Positions 25,132-33,940 of a stretch of DNA of 64,000 bases are shown in pieces. The first letter of the stretch is position 1. Every line of letters starts with the position of its first letter. The translations under genes and the position numbers were made by a program. Source of the stretch: Nocardia nova (GTDB lineage Bacteria; Actinomycetota; Actinomycetes; Mycobacteriales; Mycobacteriaceae); assembly GCF_002933465.1 (NCBI RefSeq), contig NZ_PSZE01000014.1, positions 95,855 through 159,854 of the forward strand, in the 5' to 3' direction. Below the pieces are notes generated by a model, which worked only from the letters and a program-made list of their open reading frames with translations, did no database searches and had not been told where the DNA came from.

Positions 25132-25617
25132 TCACTCCTGCAAGGGACGGTTGTACGGATCGCGAACTTTGCCGGTGAGGATCAGAATCGCGTCGATGAA
25201 CGGCCAGATTCCACCCAGACCACAGGTGAGCAGCGTGACCAGGAGCTGTGCGACGCCGATGCCGGTGTAGCCGAGATAGAACCGGCCGATGCCGAGGCCA
25301 CCGACGAACAGTTGCAACAGCCCGGCGGTCAGCTTCGATTTGTCCGAGAACGGTTCGCCGTACATGTTGCGCCCGTACGGCGCCTCCGGGTCCATGCCGT
25401 AGGGCGCGGGCGGGTAGCCGGGGCCGGCGGCGTACGGCTGGGCGTACGGGTCGGCAGGCTGGCCGTAAGGCTGGCTGTAGCCAGCCGGCCCATAGGGGCC
25501 CGGTTGCCCGACGCCATACGGGCCGGATTGGCCGTAACCGCCCGGATTTCCCGGCCCGGTGCCCGGAGCCCCGTACTGCGGGCCGTAGCCGGGCTGCGGC
25601 TGATAGGGGTCTGTCAC
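25132..25617 (-). CDS. TM2 domain-containing membrane protein
   Basis: A 161-aa protein with an N-terminal Pro/Gly/Tyr-rich region (repeated YGQP and PYG units, about 95 residues) followed by a TM2 domain: SKLTAGLLQLFVGGLGIGRFYLGY and then TLLTCGLGGIWPFIDAILIL, two membrane helices with the short charged turn. The function of TM2 proteins in bacteria is not established. GTG 25617 has GGAGGA 6 nt upstream, which decides the start over the longer open frame. It follows lgt by 31 bp on the same strand. Confidence 0.9.
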   Translation of the reverse strand: MTDPYQPQPGYGPQYGAPGTGPGNPGGYGQSGPYGVGQPGPYGPAGYSQPYGQPADPYAQPYAAGPGYPPAPYGMDPEAPYGRNMYGEPFSDKSKLTAGLLQLFVGGLGIGRFYLGYTGIGVAQLLVTLLTCGLGGIWPFIDAILILTGKVRDPYNRPLQE

Positions 25618-25648
25618 GAAGTCCTCCTGATTCGAGCGGTCGGCCCGC

Positions 25649-27013
25649 TCAGCTCTTATCCGCCTTCTTTCGGCCCGGCTTACCCGACTCGCCTTCGGCC
25701 CGCTGCTCGCTGTTCCCGGCGGTGGTGACACCGGCCGCATCCCTGTCATCGGCGGGCGGATCCAGTTCGTTGCCGGTCGCCGCCGAATCGGAGGGGCGGG
25801 CGGAGGGGCTGTCCGATTCGCCCGATGCGGGAGTCTCGGCCGCGGATTCGGCGTCAGCCGGCTTATCCCGCTGCGCGGGCGATAGCGGCTTATCCCGCTG
25901 CGCGGGCGATAGCGGCTTATCCCGCTGCGCGGGCGATGCCCCTTTCTCGGACTCGCCCTCGGCAGCCGTGGCGGTCTCCCCCGCCGAATCACCCTTCTCC
26001 GCGTTCTCGTCGTCCGCGGGCTTCCGGGAGTCGCCCGAGTTCTCGGCCGCGGCGGCGTCCTGTCCGGCGGCGCCGTACCGGCGCAGCGCACCCCATTGCC
26101 AGGGCCAGGGGCGCTCACCGCCGGCGGCGAGCTGTGCGGCGGTTTCGCGGCCCTTGCTGGCGAGGGCGAAATACGCCAGCGCGCAGAGGAATACGATCGC
26201 CGAGGTGTAGGAGTTGACCCGGATGCCGAAGATGTGGGTGGCCTCGTCGTCGCGCAGCAGCTCGACCCAGAAGCGGCCGAAGGTGTAGATCGCCACGTAC
26301 AGGGCGAACAGGCGGCCGTGGCCGATCCGCCAGCGTTTGTCGACCGCCACCAGCACCAGGACGCCGAGCAGATTCCAGATCAGCTCGTAGAGGAAGGTCG
26401 GCTGCACGACCTTCTCCACCACGCCGGTGGAAACACCGTTCATCATGTCCAGCTGGCCGTCGGAATCGAACCGCAGATAGATCTCGAGGCCCCAGGGCAG
26501 ATCGGTCTTGCGGCCGTAGAGTTCCTGATTGAAGTAGTTGCCGAGGCGGCCGATGGCCTGAGCGAGCAGAATCGCTGGGGCGATGGCATCGCCGAAGGCG
26601 GGCAACGGAATTCGATACACCCGGCAGCCGATCCAGGCGCCGACGCCGCCGAGCAGCACCGCGCCCCAGATACCGAGACCGCCCTCCCAGATTTTCAGCG
26701 CGTTGATCGGATGCCCGCCGGCACCGAAATACTTCTCCCAGTCGGTGGCCACGTGATAGAGCCGGCCGCCGACGAGTCCGAACGGCACCGCGAACATCGC
26801 CACGTCGAGCACCTTGCCCTGCTCGCCGCCGCGCTCGCGCCAGCGCCGCTCACCCCACCAGATCGCGACGATGATGCCGATGATGATGCAGATCGCATAG
26901 GCACGCAGCGGGAACGGCCCCACCTCCCATACGCCTCGCGGCGGACTGGGAACATAGGCCAGTATTGCCCCACCGTGCACATCGACGCCGTCTGCCAGGA
27001 CTGGAAAAGTCAC
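25649..27013 (-). CDS. lgt: Prolipoprotein diacylglyceryl transferase with long acidic tail
   Basis: Transfers diacylglycerol from phosphatidylglycerol to the lipobox Cys of prelipoproteins, in the cytoplasmic membrane. The core is complete: VGPFPLRAYA, PFGLVGGRLYHV, the Lgt signature AIGRLGNYFNQELYGR, then ELLRD near the end. A Glu/Ser/Ala-rich tail of about 150 residues follows, as in mycobacterial Lgt, here with three copies of SPAQRDKPL. GTG 27013 was chosen because TACGGT lies exactly 7 nt upstream; a GTG three codons earlier (27022) falls inside that spacer. The 3' end is 31 bp from the TM2 gene. Confidence 0.94.
   Translation of the reverse strand: MTFPVLADGVDVHGGAILAYVPSPPRGVWEVGPFPLRAYAICIIIGIIVAIWWGERRWRERGGEQGKVLDVAMFAVPFGLVGGRLYHVATDWEKYFGAGGHPINALKIWEGGLGIWGAVLLGGVGAWIGCRVYRIPLPAFGDAIAPAILLAQAIGRLGNYFNQELYGRKTDLPWGLEIYLRFDSDGQLDMMNGVSTGVVEKVVQPTFLYELIWNLLGVLVLVAVDKRWRIGHGRLFALYVAIYTFGRFWVELLRDDEATHIFGIRVNSYTSAIVFLCALAYFALASKGRETAAQLAAGGERPWPWQWGALRRYGAAGQDAAAAENSGDSRKPADDENAEKGDSAGETATAAEGESEKGASPAQRDKPLSPAQRDKPLSPAQRDKPADAESAAETPASGESDSPSARPSDSAATGNELDPPADDRDAAGVTTAGNSEQRAEGESGKPGRKKADKS
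25861..25937. repeat. 27-bp tandem repeat in the lgt tail
   Basis: Two complete identical 27-bp units (25861-25887, 25888-25914) and 23 bp of a third (25915-25937). On the minus strand they encode the nonapeptide SPAQRDKPL, so unit gain or loss preserves the frame. Confidence 0.95.
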
Positions 27014-27040
27014 GGGCCCCACCGTAACGGAGGGGGCCCG
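27005..27040 (-). terminator. trp-operon terminator overlapping the lgt promoter and start
   Basis: On the minus strand CGGGCCCC (27040-27033) pairs with GGGGCCCG (27020-27013) around 12 nt and is followed by TGACTTTT. It lies 24 bp past the trpA stop. The right arm includes the first base of the lgt GTG, and the loop contains the lgt -10 box TACGGT. Confidence 0.6.
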
Positions 27041-27063
27041 CGCCGCCCAGTTCGCGTCTCCGA

Positions 27064-27855
27064 TCAGCTGGTGACAGTCGCCGAACGCACGCCCTCGGCC
27101 AGTTCCGCGGTGAGCTCACGGACCTGATCCAGCCCCTGCCCCGCGGCCGTGACCAGCGCCGAGCCGACGATCACTCCATCGGCGTAGGACGCGATTTCGG
27201 CCGCTTGCGCACCGCTGCGCACGCCCAGGCCGACACCGACCGGGATATCGGAGTGGGCACGCACCCGCGCGCACAGTTCCGGCGCGGCCGAGGACACCGC
27301 GTCGCGCGCGCCGGTAACGCCCATTGTGGAGGCGGCGTAGAGGAATCCACTACTGGCCTCGATGGTCTTGACCAGGCGCTCCTCGGTGGAGGAGGGAGCG
27401 ACCAGGAAGATGCGGTCCAGATCGTGGGCGCGGGAGGCCTCGAACCACTCCCCCGCCTCCTCGGGAATCAGGTTGGGGGTGATCAGCCCGAGACCACCGG
27501 CCGCGGCCAGATCGCGGGAGAAACGATCGACGCCGTACTGCAGCACCGGATTCCAGTAGGTCATCACCACGGCATTGCCCCCGGCGGCGGTGATCGCCTC
27601 GACGACGCCGAAGACGTCACGCACCCGTACGCCACCGCGCAGGGCCTGCTCGCTGGCGGCCTGAATGGTGGGACCGTCCATCACCGGATCGGAATAGGCG
27701 ATACCGACTTCGATGATGTCGCAACCGGATTCGACCATCGCGGTGCACACCTCGATGGAACCGGCCAGGTCCGGGTAGCCGGCGGGCAGATATCCGATCA
27801 ACGCGGCGCGGCCCTCGCCGCGGCTGGCCGCGAACGTCGATTCCAGACGGCTCAC
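27064..27855 (-). CDS. trpA: Tryptophan synthase alpha chain
   Basis: Cleaves indole-3-glycerol phosphate to indole and glyceraldehyde-3-phosphate, channelling indole to TrpB. The 263-aa TIM barrel shows LIGYLPAGYPD, the catalytic Glu in CDIIEVGIAYSDPVMDGP, and VGVGLGVRSGAQA. The GTG start (27855) overlaps the trpB stop (GTGA), so the two are translationally coupled. It is the last gene of the trp operon; a hairpin follows. Confidence 0.97.
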   Translation of the reverse strand: MSRLESTFAASRGEGRAALIGYLPAGYPDLAGSIEVCTAMVESGCDIIEVGIAYSDPVMDGPTIQAASEQALRGGVRVRDVFGVVEAITAAGGNAVVMTYWNPVLQYGVDRFSRDLAAAGGLGLITPNLIPEEAGEWFEASRAHDLDRIFLVAPSSTEERLVKTIEASSGFLYAASTMGVTGARDAVSSAAPELCARVRAHSDIPVGVGLGVRSGAQAAEIASYADGVIVGSALVTAAGQGLDQVRELTAELAEGVRSATVTS

Positions 27856-29126
27856 GAGCGATTCTCCTCCGGGGCGGCGGCGTCGTCGAACAGGCCGAAC
27901 CAGCGCGCCGCGGTATCCATGTCCTTGTCGCCGCGTCCGGACAGATTCACCAGAATGATTGCGCCGGAACCCAATTCGCGGCCCAGCTGCAACGCACCGG
28001 CCACCGCGTGCGCCGATTCGATGGCCGGGATGATGCCCTCGGTGCGCGAGAGCAGCAGCAGCGCGTCCATCGCCTCGGTGTCGGTGATCGGCCGGTACTC
28101 GGCGCGGCCGATGTCCTTCAGGTAGGCGTGTTCGGGTCCGACGCCGGGATAGTCCAGACCGGCCGAGATGGAATGCGATTCGATGGTCTGGCCGTCTTCG
28201 TCCTGCAGCAGGTACGAGTAGGCGCCCTGGAACGCACCCGGCCGGCCGCCAGCGAACGTGGCTGCGTGCCTGCCGGTTTCGACGCCGTCGCCGGCCGCCT
28301 CGTAGCCGATCAGCCGTACGCCCTCGTCGTCGAGGAACGGGTGGAAGATGCCGATCGCGTTCGATCCGCCGCCCACACACGCCACGACGGCATCGGGCAG
28401 CCGACCGGTTTGCGCCTGCACCTGCACCCGCGCCTCGAGGCCGACGACGCGCTGGAAATCGCGCACCATCAGCGGGAACGGATGCGGGCCCGCCGCGGTG
28501 CCGAAGCAGTAGTAGGTTTCCGAGGCGTTGGTGACCCAGTCGCGCAGCGCCTCGTTGATCGCGTCCTTCAACGTCTGCGAGCCGGTGGTCACCGACACCA
28601 CCTCGGCGCCGAGCAGCCGCATCCGCGCGACGTTGAGCGCCTGGCGCGCGGTGTCGACCGCGCCCATGTAGATCACGCACTCGAGGCCGAGCAGCGCACA
28701 GGCGGTGGCGGTCGCGACACCGTGCTGACCGGCACCGGTTTCGGCGATCACCCGGGTCTTGCCCATCCGCTGGGCGAGCAGCGCCTGGCCCAGCACATTG
28801 TTGATCTTGTGCGAACCGGTGTGGTTCAGATCCTCGCGCTTGAGCAGGATGCGGGCGCCGCCGGCGTGCTCCGAGAGCCGCTTGCATTCGAAGACCGGCG
28901 AGGGCCGGCCCGCGTAATCGCGCTGCAGCCGGTCGAGTTCGGCCAGGAAATCGGGATCCAGTCGGGACTTGTCGTATTCGGCGGAGACCTCTTCGATCAC
29001 CGCCATCAGCGCCTCGGGGACGTGCCGGCCACCGTAGACGCCGAAGTGACCGCCGAGATCCGGTTCGTGGCTGCGGTGGGTGACGCCCTCGCTGGCCTGG
29101 GGCAGCGGCTCGTGCACGCCGGTCAT
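27852..29126 (-). CDS. trpB: Tryptophan synthase beta chain
   Basis: PLP enzyme condensing indole with serine to tryptophan. The 424-aa product has the PLP lysine at K107 in HTGSHKINN, GAGQHGVATAT, and the phosphate-binding loop CVGGGSNAIGIF. ATG 29126 overlaps the trpC stop as ATGA. The overlap with trpA downstream fits the alpha2-beta2 complex being made in equal amounts. Confidence 0.98.
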   Translation of the reverse strand: MTGVHEPLPQASEGVTHRSHEPDLGGHFGVYGGRHVPEALMAVIEEVSAEYDKSRLDPDFLAELDRLQRDYAGRPSPVFECKRLSEHAGGARILLKREDLNHTGSHKINNVLGQALLAQRMGKTRVIAETGAGQHGVATATACALLGLECVIYMGAVDTARQALNVARMRLLGAEVVSVTTGSQTLKDAINEALRDWVTNASETYYCFGTAAGPHPFPLMVRDFQRVVGLEARVQVQAQTGRLPDAVVACVGGGSNAIGIFHPFLDDEGVRLIGYEAAGDGVETGRHAATFAGGRPGAFQGAYSYLLQDEDGQTIESHSISAGLDYPGVGPEHAYLKDIGRAEYRPITDTEAMDALLLLSRTEGIIPAIESAHAVAGALQLGRELGSGAIILVNLSGRGDKDMDTAARWFGLFDDAAAPEENRS

Positions 29127-29947
29127 CGGGTGACACCCCGCCGCAGCGGACGCGGGCAGGACGGATGGGTACCCGCGGTCACCAGCTCGGAGACAGCGGC
29201 ACGCGGATCGCCGCTGGTCACCAGGCTCTCACCGACCAGAACCGCGTCGGCTCCGGCGCCGGCGTAGGCGAGCAGGTCGGCAGTGCCGCTGACGCCGGAT
29301 TCGGCGACCCGGATGACCTCGGTGGGTAGTCCGGGCGCGATGCGGGCGAAGACGTCGCGATCGACCTCGAGCGTCTTCAGGTTGCGGGCGTTCACGCCGA
29401 TGACCGAGGCGCCGGCGGTCAGTGCCCGATCGGCCTCCTCCTCGGTGTGCACCTCGACCAGCGCGGTCATGCCCAGCGATTCGGTGCGATCGATCAGCGA
29501 GGCCAGGACGTCCTGTTCCAGGGCGGCCACGATCAGCAGGATCACATCCGCGCCGTGGGCACGGGCCTCGTGGATCTGGTAGGGGCCGACAACGAAGTCC
29601 TTGCGCAGGATCGGCACGTCGACGACCGCGCGGACCGCGTCCAGATCATCGAGCGAGCCGTGGAAGCGGCGGCCCTCGGTGAGCACGCTGATGATGCGCG
29701 CGCCACCGTCCTCGTAGGACTTCGCCAGGCTGGCCGGGTCCGGGATGTCGGCGAGCTCCCCCTTCGAGGGGCTGGCCCGCTTGACCTCGGCGATGACTCC
29801 GATCCCGTCCGCGTGCAGAGCGGCGAGCGCATCGCGCGGCGAGGGTGCCGCGGCGGCGGCCTTCTTGACGGCCTGGAAATCCAGGAGGGCTTCCCGAGCG
29901 GCCACATCCGCACGGACCCCGTCGAGAATCGAGTCGAGTACCGTCAT
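29123..29947 (-). CDS. trpC: Indole-3-glycerol-phosphate synthase
   Basis: Ring closure of carboxyphenylaminodeoxyribulose phosphate to indole-3-glycerol phosphate. The 274-aa barrel has VIAEVKRASPSKG (catalytic Glu and Lys), VPILRKDFVVGPYQI and GVNARNLKTLEVD. It is a monofunctional TrpC; no TrpF domain is fused. ATG 29947 lies 151 bp behind the Trp-associated membrane gene on the same strand, the only sizeable gap within the trp cluster. Confidence 0.97.
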   Translation of the reverse strand: MTVLDSILDGVRADVAAREALLDFQAVKKAAAAAPSPRDALAALHADGIGVIAEVKRASPSKGELADIPDPASLAKSYEDGGARIISVLTEGRRFHGSLDDLDAVRAVVDVPILRKDFVVGPYQIHEARAHGADVILLIVAALEQDVLASLIDRTESLGMTALVEVHTEEEADRALTAGASVIGVNARNLKTLEVDRDVFARIAPGLPTEVIRVAESGVSGTADLLAYAGAGADAVLVGESLVTSGDPRAAVSELVTAGTHPSCPRPLRRGVTR

Positions 29948-30098
29948 CTGGCTCGAATCCTTTCTGGGGAGACGGACTTGCTACCTGAGAATCCCCCCAG
30001 GTGCTGTCTCACCGATGCTGATAAAGAGTAAATGGAAGGGTAAGCCGAGCAGACGGCGGGGTGTGACGCCCGCCGCCCGGCGTGCCGTGGCAGGGCGC

Positions 30099-30983
30099 TC
30101 ATCGGCCCGGCTCGTCGTCGGTCGGGTCGGCGCCCGCATCGAGTGCGTCCCACAGCACGCGCTGCGAGAGTTCGCCCGACTCCGGCTCCGGGGTGTGCGG
30201 CGAGGACTTCGGCGTCGCCGTCCGCGGTGCGTCGGTGGCCTCGGTGGCCGATTCCGTATCACCCGTGCGGCGCAATTCGGCATCACCCGTGCGGCGCACT
30301 TCGGCGACGTGTTCGGCGGCCGCGGCCCGGCGGAACACCGGGTTGTCGTACTTACCCGACATGCGCGCGGTCGTTTCGGGCATGCGGGCCAGCAGCACTC
30401 CGGCGGCGAAGGCGGCGAGCGCACCGACGACGCTGAGTGCGGCCGGGAACGTGGCCGCCGTGGCGGCATCGACGTGCGCGCGGGCGGGCAGTTCGGCGAG
30501 CCGGGCGGCCCGTTCGGCGATCTTGCCGTGTTGGGTCAGCAGGGCCAGGCCGGGCACCGCGGCCACGGCGGCGACCAGCGCCACCACTACCCCGATCAGC
30601 CGGCGCAGCCAGCCCTTGGTGGCGAAGACGGCCGCGATCGAGGCCAGCAGCACCAGCGCCAGCGGAGTCAGCGCGCCGAACCAGAGGCCGCCGTTGAGAT
30701 GCTGGGTGCGCGGTTCGGTCAGGCCGTCGGAGGATCGCAGGGTCACCCAGGTCATGCGCGAGGAGCCCCACAGCGCCGCCGCGCCGACGGCCAGCAGCAG
30801 GACAGGCAGCACCGGGCGGGCACGTTTCACAGATGTGCCCTCGGAGTCGCCGCTCGTATCCGCCTCGGGGACGCTCGGAATCTCCGCCTCGGGGACGCTC
30901 GGAATCGGCGCGCCCGGCGTGGACTTGCCGGCCGGTTCGTTCGCCGAATGTCGTTCGGCTGAGTCGGGGTCCGGGCTACTCAT
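30099..30983 (-). CDS. Trp-operon-associated membrane protein
   Basis: A 294-aa integral membrane protein of the Trp_oprn_chp family (TIGR02234), found between trpE and trpC in many actinobacteria; function unknown. Four hydrophobic segments are visible: VLPVLLLAVGAAALWG, LTPLALVLLASIAAVFA, LIGVVVALVAAVAAVPGLAL and ALSVVGALAAFAAGVLL. The ATG at 30983 overlaps the trpE stop (ATGA). Both the N-terminal tail (IPSVPEAE repeats) and the C-terminal tail (RRTGDxEx repeats) carry duplicated 24-bp units. Involvement in Trp transport or sensing is only a guess from context. Confidence 0.88.
   Translation of the reverse strand: MSSPDPDSAERHSANEPAGKSTPGAPIPSVPEAEIPSVPEADTSGDSEGTSVKRARPVLPVLLLAVGAAALWGSSRMTWVTLRSSDGLTEPRTQHLNGGLWFGALTPLALVLLASIAAVFATKGWLRRLIGVVVALVAAVAAVPGLALLTQHGKIAERAARLAELPARAHVDAATAATFPAALSVVGALAAFAAGVLLARMPETTARMSGKYDNPVFRRAAAAEHVAEVRRTGDAELRRTGDTESATEATDAPRTATPKSSPHTPEPESGELSQRVLWDALDAGADPTDDEPGR
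30258..30305. repeat. Duplicated 24-bp unit, C-terminal tail of the Trp-associated protein
   Basis: 30258-30281 and 30282-30305 are near-identical 24-bp units (two mismatches or fewer by eye). They encode tandem RRTGD-type octapeptides. Confidence 0.85.
30859..30906. repeat. Duplicated 24-bp unit, N-terminal tail of the Trp-associated protein
   Basis: 30859-30882 and 30883-30906 are identical by eye and encode two successive IPSVPEA octapeptides. Confidence 0.9.
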
Positions 30984-32554
30984 AGCAGGGTGCTGTCGGG
31001 TTCGGGAGTGAAGGTGCGTACCGTGCGGGCGGCGGCAACGGCCTTGAGCACGGCCATCGCCTTGTTGCGCGACTCCTCGTCCTCGTAGTCGGGCTGGGAA
31101 TCGGCGACGATGCCGGCACCGGCCTGCACATAGGCGACGCCGTCCTTGAGCAGCGCGGTGCGGATCGCGATCGCGGTATCGGCGTCGCCGGCGAAGTCGA
31201 GGTAACCGACGACTCCGGCGTAGACGCCGCGGCGGGTGGGCTCGTTCTCCTCGATCAACTCCATGGCCCGCACCTTCGGCGCACCGGAGAGCGTGCCGGC
31301 CGGGAAGCAGGCGCGCACGGCGTCGAGGGCGATGCGACCGGCCGCCAGCCGCCCGGTCACCGTCGACACCAGATGCATCACGTGGCTGTAGCGCTCGATG
31401 TGGCGGTATTCGGTGACGCGGACGGTGCCCGGCTCGCACACCCGGCCCAGATCGTTGCGGCCCAGGTCGACGAGCATGAGGTGTTCGGCGTTCTCCTTCT
31501 CGTCGGAGAGCAGATCCTTCTCGAGCAGCACATCGTCCTCCTCGGTGGCGCCGCGCCACCGGGTGCCGGCGATCGGATGTGTCGTCGCCACACCGTCTTT
31601 CACGGTCACCAGCGATTCCGGACTCGATCCGACGATGGAGAAGGCGGTGCCGCCCGCACCGTCGGGAATGTGCATCAGATACATGTACGGGCTCGGATTC
31701 GAGGCGCGTAGCATCCGGTACACATCGCGCGGTTCGCCGTCGAAGTCCATCTCGAACCGCTGCGACAACACCACCTGGAACGCCTCGCCGGCCTCGATCT
31801 CGCCGACCAGCCGCCGCACGCCCGCACCGAAGTCCTCGCTGGTGCGGCGGCGGATGTAGTCCGGTTCGGGACGGTCGAAGACGGACACGGTCGATTCGGC
31901 GGGCGCGGCCAGCGCCGCGGTCATCCGGTCGAGCCGGGCGACGGCGTCGTCGTAGGCCTCGTCGACGCGCTCGTCGGTGCCGTTCCAGTTCACCGCGTTG
32001 GCGATCAGCGTGATGGCGCCTTCGTGATGGTCGAAGGCGGCCAGATCCGCGGCCAGCAGCAGCACCATCTCCGGGACCCGCAGATCGTCGGTGGTCAGCT
32101 CCGGCAGCCGTTCGATGCGGCGCACGATGTCGTAGCCCAGATAACCGACCAACCCACCGGTCAGCGGGGGCAGGCCGGGCAAGCGCTCGGTGCGCAGCAG
32201 TTCCAGGGTGTCGTGCAGCGCCACCAGCGGGTCGCCACCGGCCGGGGCGTCGGCGGGGGTGGCGCCCAGCCACGCCGCCTGGCCGTCGACGACCGTCAGC
32301 GCGGTGGGGCTGCCGGCGCCGATGAACGACCAGCGCGACCACGAACGACCGTTCTCGGCCGACTCCAGCAGGAAGGTGCCCGGCCGGTCCGCGGCCAGCT
32401 TCCGGTAGGCGGACAACGGGGTCTCCGAATCGGCCAGCACCTTGCGCGTCACCGGCACCACGCGGTGCGCGGCCGCGAGTACGCGGAACTGGTCCCGAGT
32501 GGTGGTGGTCGCGGTTTCCGGACGGTCGAATGCGGCGCCGTGCATATCGCTCAT
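30980..32554 (-). CDS. trpE: Anthranilate synthase component I
   Basis: Converts chorismate to anthranilate with ammonia or with glutamine via TrpG. The product is about 524 aa. LLESAENGRSWSRWSFIGAG holds the Trp feedback-binding LLES motif. GEAFQVVLSQRFE, HPIAGTRWRG, DLGRNDLGRVC and FPAGTLSGAPKVRAME are chorismate-enzyme motifs. Three ATGs (32557, 32554, 32545) are possible starts, none with a strong RBS; 32554 is a middle choice. It is the first gene of trpE-membrane protein-trpC-trpB-trpA; trpG and trpD are not in the window. It is divergent from the peroxiredoxin gene, with an 11-bp inverted repeat between them. Confidence 0.96.
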   Translation of the reverse strand: MSDMHGAAFDRPETATTTTRDQFRVLAAAHRVVPVTRKVLADSETPLSAYRKLAADRPGTFLLESAENGRSWSRWSFIGAGSPTALTVVDGQAAWLGATPADAPAGGDPLVALHDTLELLRTERLPGLPPLTGGLVGYLGYDIVRRIERLPELTTDDLRVPEMVLLLAADLAAFDHHEGAITLIANAVNWNGTDERVDEAYDDAVARLDRMTAALAAPAESTVSVFDRPEPDYIRRRTSEDFGAGVRRLVGEIEAGEAFQVVLSQRFEMDFDGEPRDVYRMLRASNPSPYMYLMHIPDGAGGTAFSIVGSSPESLVTVKDGVATTHPIAGTRWRGATEEDDVLLEKDLLSDEKENAEHLMLVDLGRNDLGRVCEPGTVRVTEYRHIERYSHVMHLVSTVTGRLAAGRIALDAVRACFPAGTLSGAPKVRAMELIEENEPTRRGVYAGVVGYLDFAGDADTAIAIRTALLKDGVAYVQAGAGIVADSQPDYEDEESRNKAMAVLKAVAAARTVRTFTPEPDSTLL

Positions 32555-32614
32555 CATTCCAGTCGGCCGCAACCGAGATTTCCTGGCCCCGCCGCGACCC
32601 ACACGATCGGCGGC

Positions 32615-32645
32615 GGGTACCGGGCAAGCCTGCCGCCCGGTACCC
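32615..32645. promoter_or_regulatory. 11-bp inverted repeat between trpE and the peroxiredoxin gene
   Basis: GGGTACCGGGC (32615-32625) pairs perfectly with 32635-32645 around 9 nt. The right arm overlaps the TACCCT -10 box of the peroxiredoxin gene. It could be an operator or, on the minus strand, a leader hairpin about 60 nt upstream of trpE. No leader peptide with Trp codons is apparent. Confidence 0.5.
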
Positions 32646-32653
32646 TCGCGACT

Positions 32654-33130
32654 GTGAAAAAAGGCCAGCGCGCACCCGGGTTCGAACTTCCCGATCAGAC
32701 CGGCACCGTCCGGTCGCTCGATTCGTTGCTGGCCGACGGACCGTTGACGCTGTTCTTCTTCCCCGCCGCCAATACTCCCGTGTGCACCGCCGAGGCCTGT
32801 CATTTCCGAGATCTGACAAGCGAATTCGCGGCCCTGGGCGCGAGTTGCGCGGGAATCAGCACCGATTCGGTCGACACCCAAGCCGGTTTCGCACAGGCGC
32901 AGTCCCTCGGCTATCCGCTGCTGTCCGATCGCGACGGCGCGGTGGCGGAACGGTTCGGCGTCAAGCGTTCCGGGGCGATCGGCGGTCTGCTCGGCAACTT
33001 CCTGCCGGTGAAGCGGCAGACCTTCGTGATCGACACCGACCGCACGGTACTCGCGGTGATCTCGGGCGAACTGCGCGCGAACGTCCACGCCGACGCCGCG
33101 CTGGCCGCCCTGCGCGAGCATCGGGCCTGA
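32654..33130 (+). CDS. bcp: Thiol peroxidase, Bcp/PrxQ-type peroxiredoxin
   Basis: A 158-aa peroxiredoxin reducing peroxides with thioredoxin-type donors. The peroxidatic Cys44 lies in PAANTPVC, and a second Cys49 five residues later is the resolving Cys of the atypical 2-Cys Bcp class. GVKRSGAIGGLLGNFLPVKRQTFVID is the usual C-terminal half. GTG 32654 has TACCCT exactly 7 nt upstream (leaderless). Mycobacteria carry bcpB divergent from trpE at the same place. Confidence 0.92.
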   Translation: MKKGQRAPGFELPDQTGTVRSLDSLLADGPLTLFFFPAANTPVCTAEACHFRDLTSEFAALGASCAGISTDSVDTQAGFAQAQSLGYPLLSDRDGAVAERFGVKRSGAIGGLLGNFLPVKRQTFVIDTDRTVLAVISGELRANVHADAALAALREHRA

Positions 33131-33259
33131 GCCGACCGCTGCACACACCCCGGGCCGCCTCCGGGTGCGCACTGCCTTTGCCGGGTGAGAGCGCACTGAC
33201 GCCTTGACGCGGCGCGGTTCTCCCGGCGTAGGCGCGCGCCTCGCGCATACGCTGGATTC

Positions 33260-33856
33260 ATGACATCGACGAGCTCCCTCACGAACTCCGGGACCAAACC
33301 CCGAGCCACCGTGTGGCGGAATCGAGCCCTCGGCCTGCTCGCGGTCATCATCGTGCTGGTCGTCGCCTATTTCGTGCTGTCGGCCTTCATTCCGCGCTGG
33401 TGGGCGCAGCGGATCGCCGGGATGTCCGGGCACGGCAGCTTCGCCCAGGGCATCTGGTCGGGCCTGGCGATCGGGTTCCTGTGCACGCTGATCCCCCTGC
33501 TGCTCCTGCTGGGTGCGGTGCGGGTGTGGCGCACCCGCGCGGGCAAATTCGCCGCCGGCGCCGCGGCCGTGCTGGCGCTGATCGTGGCCCTGCCCAATCT
33601 GATGACGCTGACCATCGTGCTGGGCGGCAGCAGCGCCGCGCACGCCGGGGAACGGGTGCTCGACGTCGATGCGCCCGGCTTCCGCGGCGCCTCGCTGGTC
33701 GGCGCCATCGTGGCGGCCGCGATCGTCGCGGTTCTGCTCGTGCTACTGCTACGCAAACAATGGCGGGCACGCTCGGCCCGCCGTGCCGAAGCCGGCGTGG
33801 TCACCGCGCCGGACACTGCTAACGACACGCGACCACCAGGCGATATCAGGAAGTGA
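33260..33856 (+). CDS. Hypothetical integral membrane protein, 198 aa
   Basis: Four hydrophobic segments can be read (about residues 23-46, 66-88, 98-122 and 143-167), with short loops and a charged C-terminal tail. Several actinobacterial membrane proteins of this shape are annotated only as permeases, and I cannot assign a function. ATG 33260 has TACGCT 6 nt upstream. It may be co-expressed with bcp upstream, but the promoter suggests its own unit. The following gene is a MarR regulator. Confidence 0.7.
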   Translation: MTSTSSLTNSGTKPRATVWRNRALGLLAVIIVLVVAYFVLSAFIPRWWAQRIAGMSGHGSFAQGIWSGLAIGFLCTLIPLLLLLGAVRVWRTRAGKFAAGAAAVLALIVALPNLMTLTIVLGGSSAAHAGERVLDVDAPGFRGASLVGAIVAAAIVAVLLVLLLRKQWRARSARRAEAGVVTAPDTANDTRPPGDIRK

Positions 33857-33940
33857 ACCGACAGCGTCGCAATCGCGCTCCGGCGTGATAGCTGTCACGT
33901 CACCGGCAACAGTGCTGACCAGCGAGCGAAGTCGTGGCAA

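Noticed and set aside
27064..29136. A single long frame suggesting a trpB-trpA fusion
   Set aside because: The part upstream of 27855 reads trpB out of frame. TrpA starts at its own GTG overlapping the true trpB stop.
30099..32819. Very long frame covering trpE and the Trp-associated membrane gene
   Set aside because: Only 30099-30983 gives a sensible membrane protein; the rest is trpE in the wrong frame.
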